Positions 27,149 to 37,600 of a stretch of 64,000 nt of DNA are shown here, one piece after another; the first letter of the stretch is position 1, and each line of letters starts with the position of its first letter. Below the pieces are notes generated by a model. It searched no databases. It saw nothing but the letters and a program-made list of their open reading frames with translations, and was not told the DNA's origin. The DNA comes from Candidatus Gastranaerophilales bacterium (GTDB lineage Bacteria > Cyanobacteriota > Vampirovibrionia > Gastranaerophilales > Gastranaerophilaceae). The DNA lies in contig CALUUN010000001.1 of NCBI GenBank assembly GCA_944323995.1, positions 146,230-210,229 of the forward strand, in the 5' to 3' direction. The position numbers and the translations under genes were made by a program.

Positions 27149-28006
27149 ATGGAACCTTTGGTAAGTATTATAACAACAACACACAATATTGTGGAAAACG
27201 GTCAGGCGGATGACTTCAGCCTTCTTGTGACTCTGCTTGATATGCAAACCTATCCGAATATTGAGCATATTATTATTGACAATGCATCAACGGATGATAC
27301 GGTCGTGCTGTTAAAAGATTACAAAAACAAAGGTTACATAAATTTCTATTCAGAACCCGACACGGGCAAATTTAACGGCTATAACAAAGGTATTCTGAGA
27401 GCCAAGGGGAAATATATATCATTTATCAGCTGTGATGACTTTTACCACGACATCACGGCAATTCGTGACCTTGTTACCCTTATGGAAGCCGAAAATGCGG
27501 ATTTTTCGTTTTCTCCGGCGTATTGCAGACACCCTGAAGGATATGTATTTTTGTTTGCACCTGCAATGTACAACACGTTTCAGGTAATGCCATGCCCGAG
27601 GCAAAGCATGTTCTTTAAAAAATCTGTGCTTGAAAAAGAAAATTACTTTGACGAAAAATTCAAACTGATGGCTGATTACGACTTGATTTTAAGGCTCGTA
27701 CTCAAAAAATACAAAGGAATTTATTTTGACGGGAATTACACAACCTACAAAGCAGGACAGGTTTTGACAAACGAAGCAGAGCGCGGAAACAACGAAGCAA
27801 AAATGATTTTCCACAAAAATTACAAAACGCTCTATCCGCTTAACAACGAGGTTCTGGACAAAATGGTGAACATCTCGGAATTTCCGAAAGAATTGCTGAA
27901 CAAACTTGCAACAAGATTTCCGGATGAGGACAGGGATTTGTTTTTCGAACGCTGTGAACAAATGCATCAGCTCAGACTTGAAGCATACAGGCAGCGCAAT
28001 CAATAA
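27149..28006 (+). CDS. Family 2 glycosyltransferase
   Basis: 285 residues. GT-A fold with VSIITTTHN at the N-terminus, IIIDNASTDDTVVLL near 45, the nucleotide-binding ISCDDFYHD near 92 and MADYDLILRLVLKKYKG near 170. It transfers a sugar to a surface glycan; donor and acceptor are unknown. An extended -10 (TGtTACACT, 27136-27141) ends 7 nt before the ATG, predicting a leaderless mRNA. The next gene, a sugar-type oxidoreductase, starts 33 nt downstream. Confidence 0.88.
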   Translation: MEPLVSIITTTHNIVENGQADDFSLLVTLLDMQTYPNIEHIIIDNASTDDTVVLLKDYKNKGYINFYSEPDTGKFNGYNKGILRAKGKYISFISCDDFYHDITAIRDLVTLMEAENADFSFSPAYCRHPEGYVFLFAPAMYNTFQVMPCPRQSMFFKKSVLEKENYFDEKFKLMADYDLILRLVLKKYKGIYFDGNYTTYKAGQVLTNEAERGNNEAKMIFHKNYKTLYPLNNEVLDKMVNISEFPKELLNKLATRFPDEDRDLFFERCEQMHQLRLEAYRQRNQ

Positions 28007-28039
28007 TTTTGGTATATTATAATAAAAAAGGGATATAAA

Positions 28040-29044
28040 ATGACTGAACAAAAAATAGCGGTTATCGGCTGCGGATTATGGGGAAGAAACATCGTCAGAA
28101 ATTTTCACAACCTGAATGTTCTGGAAATGGTCTGCGATATTGATGAAGATAATATTGCAAAAATCAGGGAAACCTACCCTGATTTAAAAATCACAAAAGA
28201 TTTTAACGACATAATTAACAACCCCGAAATAACTTCGGTTGCGGTTGTTACACCGAGCCACACGCATTACAAAATGGTTAAGGCCATGCTTGAGGCCGGA
28301 AAAAATGTTTACGTTGAAAAACCGATTTCGACTGTTGCTCAGGAAGCAAAAGATTTGAAAGATCTTGCCGATAAAAAAGGACTCGTTTTAATGGTCGGAC
28401 ATCTGCTTTTATACCATCCGGCCGTAAACAGATTAAAAATGCTTATTGAAGAAGGCATGCTCGGCGATATTGTGTACGCGCAAAGCGACAGGCTTAACGT
28501 AAATTATTTTAAAAACGACAGAAGTGTTATGTGGGATTTAGCCCCGCATGACGTTTCCATGATGAGTTATGTTATCGGCAAAGAACCCGTAAAAATTCTC
28601 TCAGCAATCGGCAGTTCAACCGACAGAAACGAAATTATGGACATAACCCACCTTGTAATCGAATTTGAGGACGGGGTTATCGGACATATTACGGACAGCT
28701 GGATTACACCGAGAAAACACGTTCAGCTCCTTGTCAGAGGAACTAAAGCAACCGCAATTCTCGACGATACCCTGCCCGATCACAAACTTACGATTTATGA
28801 TAATTTCAGCGCTGATAATACAAAAAATATTACGCTGGATTACCTTGAAATAGAACCGCTTAAACTTGAATGCCAGCATTTCATCAGCTGCTGCGAATCA
28901 GGCAAAAAAGCCCGTTCTGACGGTGATAACGGTTTTATGGTAACAAAAATTCTTGAACAGGCTGAAAAAATGATGCTCGGCGACAGAGCTAAAAAACTTG
29001 ATCAGGTTGATTTCGGGCTTTCAAGAGTAAAACAGCATTTATAA
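28040..29044 (+). CDS. Gfo/Idh/MocA-family oxidoreductase
   Basis: 334 residues. Rossmann GCGLWGRNIVRNF at the N-terminus, VYVEKPIS near 90 (catalytic Lys of the EKP motif), and a C-terminal alpha/beta domain with MWDLAPHDVSMMSYVIG. Members reduce sugar-nucleotide ketones or inositols. Next to a GT2 gene, a role in making an unusual surface sugar is likely but not proven. Confidence 0.87.
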   Translation: MTEQKIAVIGCGLWGRNIVRNFHNLNVLEMVCDIDEDNIAKIRETYPDLKITKDFNDIINNPEITSVAVVTPSHTHYKMVKAMLEAGKNVYVEKPISTVAQEAKDLKDLADKKGLVLMVGHLLLYHPAVNRLKMLIEEGMLGDIVYAQSDRLNVNYFKNDRSVMWDLAPHDVSMMSYVIGKEPVKILSAIGSSTDRNEIMDITHLVIEFEDGVIGHITDSWITPRKHVQLLVRGTKATAILDDTLPDHKLTIYDNFSADNTKNITLDYLEIEPLKLECQHFISCCESGKKARSDGDNGFMVTKILEQAEKMMLGDRAKKLDQVDFGLSRVKQHL

Positions 29045-29058
29045 ATAAGGAGAAAATC

Positions 29059-29658
29059 ATGGCGAATTTTATATCAATTTTCAGAATATTTGTTGCGTTT
29101 CTGGCAGTATATTTATTGTTCATACCAGCAACCTGGGCTTATGTGATTGCGTTTGTATTAACAGTAATCGCGTTTATCCTTGACGGTGTTGACGGATATG
29201 TGGCAAGAAAATTCAACGAAGCCTCTCAACTGGGGTCAGTCCTTGATATTATGGGCGACAGAATTGTTGAAGCAACATACTGGATTATTTTTGCGGTATT
29301 AGGATGGCTTAGTCCGATTTTCCCGATAATCTGTATAGCAAGAGCGTTTACAACGGACAGTCTGAGAAGCGTTGCACTCGCTCAGGGTTACACCGCGTTC
29401 GGCGAAACTTCAATGCAGTCAAGTAAAATCGGCAAATTCATCTGCGCTTCAAAATTTATGAGAATAAGCTATGCGGTGGCTAAAGTTGCGGCATTTATTT
29501 TGATAATCGCCGCCAACACTCCGGGATTTGAAATTTATCCGGCATTTGACACAATGAACATGATTGCGGTAACTTTTGCCTGGATTGCCATTATATTCTG
29601 TGTTGTCAGAGGAATTCCGGTAGTTGCGGAAAGCAAAAAATTATTCGAGAAAAAGTAA
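29059..29658 (+). CDS. CDP-alcohol phosphatidyltransferase (PgsA-like)
   Basis: 199 residues, about six membrane segments. The family signature DGVDGYVARKF...GSVLDIMGDR (DGxxAR-G-D-D) is complete near residues 50-75. It most likely makes phosphatidylglycerol phosphate or a related phospholipid head group; the exact alcohol cannot be read from sequence. AAGGAG precedes the ATG. It abuts trmL. Confidence 0.87.
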   Translation: MANFISIFRIFVAFLAVYLLFIPATWAYVIAFVLTVIAFILDGVDGYVARKFNEASQLGSVLDIMGDRIVEATYWIIFAVLGWLSPIFPIICIARAFTTDSLRSVALAQGYTAFGETSMQSSKIGKFICASKFMRISYAVAKVAAFILIIAANTPGFEIYPAFDTMNMIAVTFAWIAIIFCVVRGIPVVAESKKLFEKK

Positions 29659-30101
29659 TGTTTAACATCGTGCTTTATGAACCTGAAATTCCGCAAAACA
29701 CCGGAAACATCGCAAGATTATGCGCCTGCACCGGTGCAAGCCTTTATCTTGTCGGCAAACTTGGATTTTCACTTTCAAGTAAATACACAAAACGTGCCGG
29801 TCTTGACTACTGGGACAGCGTTGACATCCATAAAATTGATACTATGGATGAACTGCTTGAAGCACATAAAGACGCTGATTTTTATTATCTGACAACCAAA
29901 ACGGACAAATTGTATACCGATATAAAATTCAAAGACGGCGATTTTTTGGTGTTCGGGCCTGAAACACGCGGACTTCCCGAAAAATATGTAAAAGATAAAA
30001 ACGCTCTGACAATTCCGATGAAAGAAGGGCAAAGAAGCCTTAATCTTTCAAATTCGGTCGCAATCGTATTATATGAGGCTATAAGACAAAATGGACTTTA
30101 A
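29658..30101 (+). CDS. trmL: tRNA (cytidine/uridine-34 2'-O)-methyltransferase TrmL
   Basis: 147 residues of the SPOUT class: EPEIPQNTGNIARLCACTGA, FGPETRGLPEKY and LNLSNSVAIVLYEA are the three knot motifs. It modifies the wobble base of tRNA-Leu isoacceptors in E. coli. It starts at the stop of the upstream gene and overlaps nnrD by 11 nt. Confidence 0.93.
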   Translation: MFNIVLYEPEIPQNTGNIARLCACTGASLYLVGKLGFSLSSKYTKRAGLDYWDSVDIHKIDTMDELLEAHKDADFYYLTTKTDKLYTDIKFKDGDFLVFGPETRGLPEKYVKDKNALTIPMKEGQRSLNLSNSVAIVLYEAIRQNGL

Positions 30102-30891
30102 ATTACCCGAAAGAATTCAGGACTCACACAAAGGAACTTACGGCAAAGTGTTAAACGTTGCCGGTTCAAAATACATGCCGGGTGCGGCATATCTTTCAAG
30201 CGTTTCCGCGCTCAAAATCGGCTGCGGATACTGTTTTCTTGCATCAGAAGAAAGCGTTTTGCACACAGTTGCAGCCCAAACTCAAAATGTTGTCTTTGTA
30301 CCTTTAAAAGATATTAAAAAACAGTTAAAAACAGCTGATGTTTTATCTGTGGGATGCGGACTTTCGACTTCAGACAAAGCGAAAAATATTTTCAAAACAG
30401 CAATAAATTCCGCCGGAAATATCCCTGTTGTAATCGACGCGGACGGATTAAACATACTTATCCGGGCAAATGTTAATCTTCCGGAAAAACTGATTTTGAC
30501 CCCGCACCCAAAAGAAGCCGCAAGACTTTTAAATACATCTGTTGAAAATATTCTGAACGATAAAGTTAAAAGCGCAAAAGAAATTTCTGAAAAATATAAC
30601 TGCACAACTGTTTTAAAAGGACACAGAACGGTTGTCTGCTCAAAAGATTTTGAAATTTATATAAACGAAACAGGCTGCAGCGCGCTTGCAAAAGCCGGCA
30701 GCGGAGATGTTCTGACCGGCATGATTGCAGGACTTCTTGCACAAAAAATGCCGCTGTATGATGCGGCAAAAACAGGAGTATATCTCCACGGATTATGCGG
30801 AGAATTTGCAGCAAAAGAGCTTACCGAATACGGAGTAATGGCGTCCGATTTGATAAGCTCTATACCTTTTGTTATCCGAAATATTCTATAA
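30091..30891 (+). CDS. nnrD: ADP/ATP-dependent NAD(P)H-hydrate dehydratase
   Basis: 266 residues of the ribokinase-like CARKD family. GTYGKVLNVAGS at the N-terminus, LILTPHPKEAARLL near 130, VLKGHRTVV near 172 and AKAGSGDVLTGMIAGLLAQ near 207 are the signature blocks. It repairs hydrated NAD(P)H. The epimerase half (NnrE), often fused in front, is absent from this protein. Confidence 0.92.
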   Translation: MDFKLPERIQDSHKGTYGKVLNVAGSKYMPGAAYLSSVSALKIGCGYCFLASEESVLHTVAAQTQNVVFVPLKDIKKQLKTADVLSVGCGLSTSDKAKNIFKTAINSAGNIPVVIDADGLNILIRANVNLPEKLILTPHPKEAARLLNTSVENILNDKVKSAKEISEKYNCTTVLKGHRTVVCSKDFEIYINETGCSALAKAGSGDVLTGMIAGLLAQKMPLYDAAKTGVYLHGLCGEFAAKELTEYGVMASDLISSIPFVIRNIL

Positions 30892-31102
30892 TATGTTCAA
30901 CTAATTCGGCAACTTTTTTTGCTTCTTCTTCTTTGGCTTTTTTCTTTTTAGCCGCTTCTTTTTCAGCTTCTTCTACGAGTGATTGAGCTGAATCATATAG
31001 ATATTCGTGGGTTTTGCTTGCTTTTTGTGGGGCAATTTTAGGGATTAAATCCGTATCACTTACAAATTTTGCTGCGCAATTCGGCAAAAAACTTACTTTC
31101 AT
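30872..31102 (-). CDS. Small charged protein, unknown function
   Basis: 76 residues from the ATG at 31102 (AAGGAG just upstream). An N-terminal MKVSFLPNCAAKFVSDT is followed by a highly charged alanine/lysine/glutamate helix (about residues 40-70), likely a coiled coil. No family recognised. It overlaps the convergent nnrD 3' end by 20 nt. The ribosome site supports it being a real gene. Confidence 0.65.
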   Translation of the reverse strand: MKVSFLPNCAAKFVSDTDLIPKIAPQKASKTHEYLYDSAQSLVEEAEKEAAKKKKAKEEEAKKVAELVEHIIEYFG

Positions 31103-31210
31103 ATTTTTCTCCTTTTTGTTATACAAATATTAATGCGCGTAAATCCAGGAATTGCTAAAAAATTTTTTTAAAATTTACAATAGTTAATAATGCAGAATCA
31201 AGATAAAGAA

Positions 31211-32329
31211 TCAGCATCCGGTCAGTTTACCCATTACAACTCTTTTTTCGGCACCTGTGCAGGACGGAAGATTATTCGGAATATTATACCATCTGCAATA
31301 ACCCAGAAGCGCAAACGCCATTACTTCTTTAAAATTATTTGAAATTCCGTAATCTTCATGGGTTTTCAGTTTAATATGGCGCGGAAGATAAGACCTCAAA
31401 AATTTCATAAGCGCAGGGTTGTATGCACCGCCGCCGCCTATTATAACTTCTTCTATATCTGTATCTACAAATCTTTCATAAGCCGAGGCAATCGTTTTTG
31501 CCGTAAGTGCCGTAACTGTTGCTATAATATCTTTCGGGTTTTCGGGCCCGAATTTAAGTGCATTTTCTATATAAACAGGCGAAAAGTATTCCCGGCCGGT
31601 TGTTTTGGGAGGATTTTTAAAATAGTATTCATCCTGCATAAGACAATCAAGCCAGCTTTCGGAAACATTACCCGATGCTGCAATCATACCGTCATTATCA
31701 AAAGGTTTGTTGAAAAATTTATTCATGCAGTAATCAATTATGATATTTCCCGGGCCGGTGTCAAATCCAAAGGTTTCTTTTTCTTTTGAAATAACCGTAA
31801 CGTTTGAAATTCCGCCGATATTCTGGATTGCAAGATTGCGGCCCTTAAACCATTTTTCATCCGCAAAACAAACCAATGGCGCTCCCTGCCCGCCTGCTGC
31901 AATATCTGCTTGTCTGAAGTCAGATATAACCGGACATCCGGTTTCTTTTGCAATAACAGCACTTTCGCCGATTTGCAGCGTACTTTTTAAAGAAATTCCG
32001 TCAAGGCTTTCATCAAAAGGATAATGATAAACCGTCTGACCGTGGCTTGAAATAAAATCAGGCTTGCCGAATTCCGATATCAAAACCTGACAGGCATCTG
32101 CAAAACACTTTCCGACAGCAAAATTCATCCGGCAAATATCTTTCACTGACGCTTCGCCTCTGAAAATTTGAAAAAGTTTTGCTCTTATATGTACAGGATA
32201 TTTGTAATTAATCCCCGATATAAGCCGGCATGACAAATCAGGCATGACCTCGCACAAACCTGCATCAATACTGTCGCACGAGGTTCCCGACATTAAAGCT
32301 ATAACTCTTTTGGACTCAAGTTCTTCCAT
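31211..32329 (-). CDS. anmK: Anhydro-N-acetylmuramic acid kinase
   Basis: 372 residues from the ATG at 32329. LMSGTSCDSIDAGLCEV at the N-terminus, SSHGQTVYHYP near 95, NIGGISNVTVI near 175, GFDTGPGNIIID near 190 and IIGGGGAYNP near 305 are the family blocks. It recycles anhMurNAc from peptidoglycan turnover to MurNAc-6-P. A TATTAT box (32336-32341) ends 6 nt before the ATG (leaderless). Confidence 0.94.
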   Translation of the reverse strand: MEELESKRVIALMSGTSCDSIDAGLCEVMPDLSCRLISGINYKYPVHIRAKLFQIFRGEASVKDICRMNFAVGKCFADACQVLISEFGKPDFISSHGQTVYHYPFDESLDGISLKSTLQIGESAVIAKETGCPVISDFRQADIAAGGQGAPLVCFADEKWFKGRNLAIQNIGGISNVTVISKEKETFGFDTGPGNIIIDYCMNKFFNKPFDNDGMIAASGNVSESWLDCLMQDEYYFKNPPKTTGREYFSPVYIENALKFGPENPKDIIATVTALTAKTIASAYERFVDTDIEEVIIGGGGAYNPALMKFLRSYLPRHIKLKTHEDYGISNNFKEVMAFALLGYCRWYNIPNNLPSCTGAEKRVVMGKLTGC

Positions 32330-32344
32330 ATCTGTATAATATAA

Positions 32345-32372
32345 AAAAGCTTGTAAATACACAAGCTTTTTA
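32345..32372. promoter_or_regulatory. Palindrome in the anmK promoter region
   Basis: AAAAGCTTGT-AAAT-ACACAAGCTTTT, a 10-bp stem directly upstream of the anmK -10 box. No gene ends here, so it is better read as an operator than a terminator. Confidence 0.4.
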
Positions 32373-32733
32373 AAACTATCCCTCTCCCAAAATTAAATTT
32401 TCCTTCCTAAATAATAATCCCTAATCAACGCTATCCCTCTTTTTCGCCATCACCTCTGTTTCTCATACTTTCAACTGTATATCCGGTAGCCGTTAAGCTG
32501 ATGATATTAATGTAAAACTAAGTTACGGATTTGACAAGCAAAAAAAAATTATTAATTGTTTACAATTGACCATGCCCCTATATTTTTTGCGGAAAAATTC
32601 AAGTTCTTAAATCTTAATGAAGAAAATTTAATGAAATTAAGTTAATTTTTGGCGTTTTTTTAGTTGACAAAGGAAAATTACGAAAAAATAAAAAAGCATG
32701 CCTTGGAACAAAAATTTGTAGTAAAATAAGAGT
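32373..32733. other. Intergenic region between divergent anmK and WYL genes
   Basis: About 360 nt, very AT-rich, no ORF with coding character. It holds an AATTG-TTTA-CAATT palindrome near 32555, a TTGACA at 32664, and the TAAAAT box (32722-32727) ending 6 nt before the WYL1 ATG. Confidence 0.5.
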
Positions 32734-33675
32734 ATGAAAGAATTTATGCAAAATGAAAAAGTGACATATAATCTTATGTCATTTACGGCGTTTAAGTCGA
32801 TGCTGTTGTTTTCGTATCTGCTTGAAGCCCCGCGCTCTTATGCGGAAATCCGCGACTATTTTGCACAGCAAAAATATCTAAAAGAAACTATTTCAATTGA
32901 TACTCTGCGCGTGTACATCAACTCGCTTGAAAGATTAGGCTGCGAAATTGTACGCGGTAAAAAAGCCGAAGGCTCAAAATATAAACTTTTAAAACATCCT
33001 TTTACTCTGAAAATCAGCGATGAAAACGCAAAAAGTATTATAAAAGTGTTCAAAAGCATTTTAAAATCAATTGAAATTGATGATTTACTCTCAATAACAA
33101 AATTTTTCGACAAAATAGCGAACGCAACCGAAAATCCGGAACTTAAAGAAACTCTTGAAAATATTTCACCGCTCAAAAAAATAGATCCGGAAATTTTAAA
33201 AATGCTGATTATTGCGTGCCGCAAAAATGATGAGATTTCAATCCTGTACCAATCACCGGCTTCGGGATTAAAGAATATTGATGTCTTACCGGAAAAACTC
33301 ACCGTCACTAACGGAAAAGTCTATCTGTACGGTACAAGTCCTAACTACAGCAATACAGCAAGATTTCTTGTCAACAGGATAAAAGAAAAACCGGTGACCA
33401 AATTGCAAAAAACAATCAAACCCAAAGCCGATCCGGTTATCATAGGATGCGAATTGTACGACAAAACAATCCCGCTTCTTGAAAACGAAAAAATAATATC
33501 CGAAGATGAAAACAAATTAACCATAGAAATAACATCGGTTAATAAATTTACCGCACGTCAGAGAATCCTGTCATTGGGACGGGATTGCAAAGTATTGTAT
33601 CCTCAATCTTTCAAGGAGGATATCATTTCGGCTTTGAACAAAATGAAGGAGAAATACATTGCAGAAGAAGTTTAA
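32734..33675 (+). CDS. WYL-domain transcription regulator, first of a pair
   Basis: 313 residues. An N-terminal winged-helix region (about 15-90) is followed by a WYL domain (about 150-225: ISILYQSPASGLKNIDVLPEKL, GKVYLYGTSPNYSNTARFLV) and a C-terminal WCX-like domain. WYL regulators bind nucleic acid or nucleotide ligands and control defence or DNA-damage genes. It overlaps a paralogue by 17 nt, and dnaE follows, an arrangement like PafB-PafC. TAAAAT ends 6 nt before the ATG. Confidence 0.8.
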   Translation: MKEFMQNEKVTYNLMSFTAFKSMLLFSYLLEAPRSYAEIRDYFAQQKYLKETISIDTLRVYINSLERLGCEIVRGKKAEGSKYKLLKHPFTLKISDENAKSIIKVFKSILKSIEIDDLLSITKFFDKIANATENPELKETLENISPLKKIDPEILKMLIIACRKNDEISILYQSPASGLKNIDVLPEKLTVTNGKVYLYGTSPNYSNTARFLVNRIKEKPVTKLQKTIKPKADPVIIGCELYDKTIPLLENEKIISEDENKLTIEITSVNKFTARQRILSLGRDCKVLYPQSFKEDIISALNKMKEKYIAEEV

Positions 33676-34576
33676 AGAAAAATATAACGAAGGCTGCATA
33701 AAAGTTTTCACTATAATTAAACTGCTTTACGAAGACAGAGCATACTATGACGATGTTATGGCAGTATTTATGACCGAAGGCGATAAAGAAAAACAGCATG
33801 TCATGCTGAACAAATTCTTAAATACTCTGAAAATTTTCGGACTTAAAATTGTAAAAACCAACAACCAGTATAAACTTTTAAACAATCCGTTTCCGGTACC
33901 GTTTGATTTTGACGACATAAAATCGGTAAACTGCTTTGAAAAATATTACAATGCACTGCCGGAAGGCAAACTTAAAAACAGTCTGAAACTATTTCTTGAC
34001 ACCGTAAAGGAAAGATTTAACGATCAGGCAAACGAAATGCTTTTAACAATGGAATCTACCGATAAAGCAGACTTTTCATTCTACTTTGCAGACAGGAGAG
34101 AACAAATCGACCGCTGCGAAAAAGTATGCCGCGACAGCTTTAAAATCAATTTGAAATATCTTGATAACAATGAAGAAATTTCAGTATTTTGTATTCCCAA
34201 ACAAATGATTTATGAAAACAAACAGGCACTTTTAAGGGTGTACAAAATCAGCGAATGCGAGATAGCCGATATTCCGGTTCCAAAAATAACCGAGATAGAA
34301 CAGCTTCCTACAATAAAAGCCGGTCTTGAGGTTCCTAAAGTCGTAACTTACAAAATAACCGGCAGACTTTCAAATGCATATATTTTGAAAGAGAATGAAT
34401 ATATGCGCGAACAGCTGCCTGACGGTTCTAAAATTATCGTGAATAAGGGTGAACCGACAGAACAGCTGTTGAAAAGGCTTTTGAGATACGATTATGACTG
34501 CACCGTTCTGGCTCCGAAAGAACTGAGAACAAAAATGATATCGCTTATAAACGATACGCTGAAAAATTACGCCTGA
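33659..34576 (+). CDS. WYL-type regulator paralogue, second of a pair
   Basis: 305 residues with a TTG start at 33659, placed by AAGGAG 8 nt upstream inside the previous gene. Same overall plan as its neighbour: a helical N-terminus (CIKVFTIIKLLYEDRAYYDDV), a weak WYL-like central domain (residues about 165-215) and a WCX-like tail (TVLAPKELRTKMISLIND). The divergence suggests a heterodimer partner rather than a redundant copy. Confidence 0.68.
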   Translation: MQKKFKEKYNEGCIKVFTIIKLLYEDRAYYDDVMAVFMTEGDKEKQHVMLNKFLNTLKIFGLKIVKTNNQYKLLNNPFPVPFDFDDIKSVNCFEKYYNALPEGKLKNSLKLFLDTVKERFNDQANEMLLTMESTDKADFSFYFADRREQIDRCEKVCRDSFKINLKYLDNNEEISVFCIPKQMIYENKQALLRVYKISECEIADIPVPKITEIEQLPTIKAGLEVPKVVTYKITGRLSNAYILKENEYMREQLPDGSKIIVNKGEPTEQLLKRLLRYDYDCTVLAPKELRTKMISLINDTLKNYA

Positions 34577-34630
34577 AATTTTTTTTAACATTAAAAGTAA
34601 TTTGAAATCTTGTGTGCTAACATAGAATAT

Positions 34631-37600
34631 ATGAACAGACCTTACGTACCGTTACACCTGCACAGTGAATATTCCTTATTGGACGGGGCAATAAGGGTCA
34701 AAGAGTTGTGCGAATTTGCAAAAGAAAACAACATGCCGGCAGTTGCAATAACAGATCACGGTGTGATGTATTCCGCGATAGAGTTTTACCGCGTTGCAAA
34801 GGAAACCGGTATTAAAGCGCTTATAGGCTGTGAATTTTACGTCCATGACGGTGATATTCATGAAAAAAATGCCTCGCATAATCCTTTGTATCACCTTGTT
34901 TTAATTGCAAAAGATAAAACAGGTTATATGAACCTTGTAAAACTGGTTTCTATCGCGCACTGCGAAGGCATGTATTATAAACCCAGAATAAATTTTGAAC
35001 TTCTGGAAAAATATCATGACGGTTTAATTTGCAGTTCCGCCTGCCTCGGCGGTGAAGTGCTGCAGAACCTTCTGAATAAAAATTACGAAGGCGCAAAAGA
35101 AGCTGCAAAAAAATATAAAGACCTGTTCGGCGAAGATTATTATATTGAGCTTCAGGATCACGGACTTGAAGAACAAAAAAGAACAAATCCTGATTTGATA
35201 AAAATCGCAAAAGAGCTTGATATAAAAATGATTATTACAAACGACTCTCATTATCTGCGAAAAGAAGATGCCGACTGGCATGACACGCTTTTATGCCTGC
35301 AGACAAACGCATTAAAAGATGACCCGAACCGGTTCCATTTTCCGAATAACGAATTTTACGTAAAAACGCCCGACGAACTCCGCGACGCTTTCAGATGGCT
35401 TGACAGCGAAACTTTTGACCAGTGTATACAAAACACTGTTGATATAGCCGAACAGTGCCACCTGACGCTTCTGGGCGAAAAAAGTCCTCTGCCGTATTAC
35501 GAAGTTCCCAAAGGACACACCGCAGAAAGTTATCTTGATTTAAAAGTACACGAAGGCTTAAAAGCCAGATACGGAGATATTCCTCCCGAAATTGAAAAAC
35601 GTGTAAAATACGAACTCGGAATTATTGAGCAGATGGGATTTTCCGCCTACTTTTTAATCACATGGGATTTTATACACTTTGCAAAAACGCACGATATTCC
35701 GGTAGGCCCCGGCAGAGGCTCTGCTGCAGGATCAGTTGTCGCCTACGCACTCGGAATTACAGACCTTGACCCGATTGAACATCACCTGTTGTTTGAAAGA
35801 TTCTTAAACCCCGAACGATACAGCATGCCTGATGTCGATATCGACTTTTGTATTGAGCGCCGCGGCGAAGTAATAGATTACGTAACACAAAAATACGGAG
35901 CGGATAAAGTCTGCCAGATTATCACATTCGGAACTTATGCCGCAAAAGCCGCAATGAAAGGTGTTGCAAGAGTATTTAACATTCCGTTTGCAAGAAGTAA
36001 TTATCTTTCATCTTTAATTCCCGCAGAACCCAAAGCCAAAATTGAAGATGCACTGAAACCGGGAATGGAACTGAAAAAACTCTATGATGAAGATCCTGAA
36101 GTCAAAAAACTTGTGGATATGGCAAAAGCCATTGAAGGGATTAAAAATAACGTGGGCACCCACGCCGCAGGTGTTATCATTTCTCACAAACCGCTCAACG
36201 AAATTGTTCCGGTACAACCCTCAAAAGACGGTATTATAGTAACCGAATATCCTATGGCTGACCTTGAAAAACTCGGGCTTTTGAAAATGGACTTTCTTGG
36301 ATTGAGAAACTTAACAATGATTTCCAAGACCATGAAACTTATAAAACAACGCCGCGGCATAGAATTTGATATAAATAAAATTCCTCTTGATGACAAAGAA
36401 ACATACGAAATGCTTGAATCAGGCGACACTGACGGTGTCTTTCAGCTTGAATCAACAGGGATGAAAAAACTTGTAAAAGATTTAAAGCCTGACGTATTTG
36501 AAGATTTGGGCGCTCTTGTTGCACTGTTCCGTCCGGGCCCGCTTGAATCCGGCATGGTTCAGGATTTCGTTGAAAGAAAACACGGAAGGCAAAAAATCAG
36601 TTACGCACACCCGCTTTTGGAACCCGTATTAAAAGATACCTACGGCACAATCGTTTATCAGGAACAGATTATGCAGGTGTTTCAGGTGCTGGCGGATTAT
36701 ACCCTCGGTCAGGCAGACATGGTTCGCCGTATGATGGGTAAGAAAAAGCTGGATGAAATGGCGCAGCAAAAAGGCAAGTTTATAGAAGGTGCCGCAAGAC
36801 ACGGGATGAGTGCAAAAGATGCCGCTGCCTTGTTTGAACAAATTGAAAAGTTTGCGTCTTACTGTTTTAACAGATCGCATTCGGCTGCTTACGCTTTTGT
36901 AGCTTATCAGACAGCATATTTAAAATGCCATTATAAAGTGGAATATCTTTCATGTCTTTTATCAAGCGTTTCAAGCGATCAGGATAAAACACAGCTTTAT
37001 ATAGAAGAAGCACAGAAAAACGGAATAAAAGTAATGCCGCCCGATATAAACAAATCGTACGCGGAATTTGCGCCTGACGGAAATAATATCAGATTCGGGC
37101 TTGCATCAATAAAGCAGGTCGGCGAAGTTGTTGTTGAGGCTATTATAAAAGAACGCGAAGCAAACGGCGAATATAAATCAATATATGATTTTTGCAAACG
37201 CGTTGATCCCAAATGCACAAATAAGCGTGTAATGGAAGGATTAATTAAATCCGGTGCATTTTCAAATATTGAAAAAAGCAGAAAACAGCTTCTTGAAAAT
37301 CTTGAATACATAGTTTCAACCGCAAACAAAGAAGCTCAAGCCAAAGAACTCGGGCAGGTAAGTCTTTTTGCGGGCCTGCAGGACAGTGAAGATTTTGCTG
37401 GAACAAAATTCCAACTGTCAGGAAGCGATGAAGAATTTGACCAGCGCCAGCTGCAAAATTTTGAAAAAGAATTTTTGGGATTTTACGTAACAAGCCATCC
37501 GCTTTCAACAATCCGCGACAAGCTGCCGTTTTTGATGACGCATAAAATTACCGAGATTGCGGGACTTCCGAATGACAAAGTGGTAACAATATGCGGCTTG

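Noticed and set aside
32345..32372. Rho-independent terminator upstream of anmK
   Set aside because: No gene on either strand ends nearby. The palindrome abuts the anmK -10 box, so an operator is more likely.
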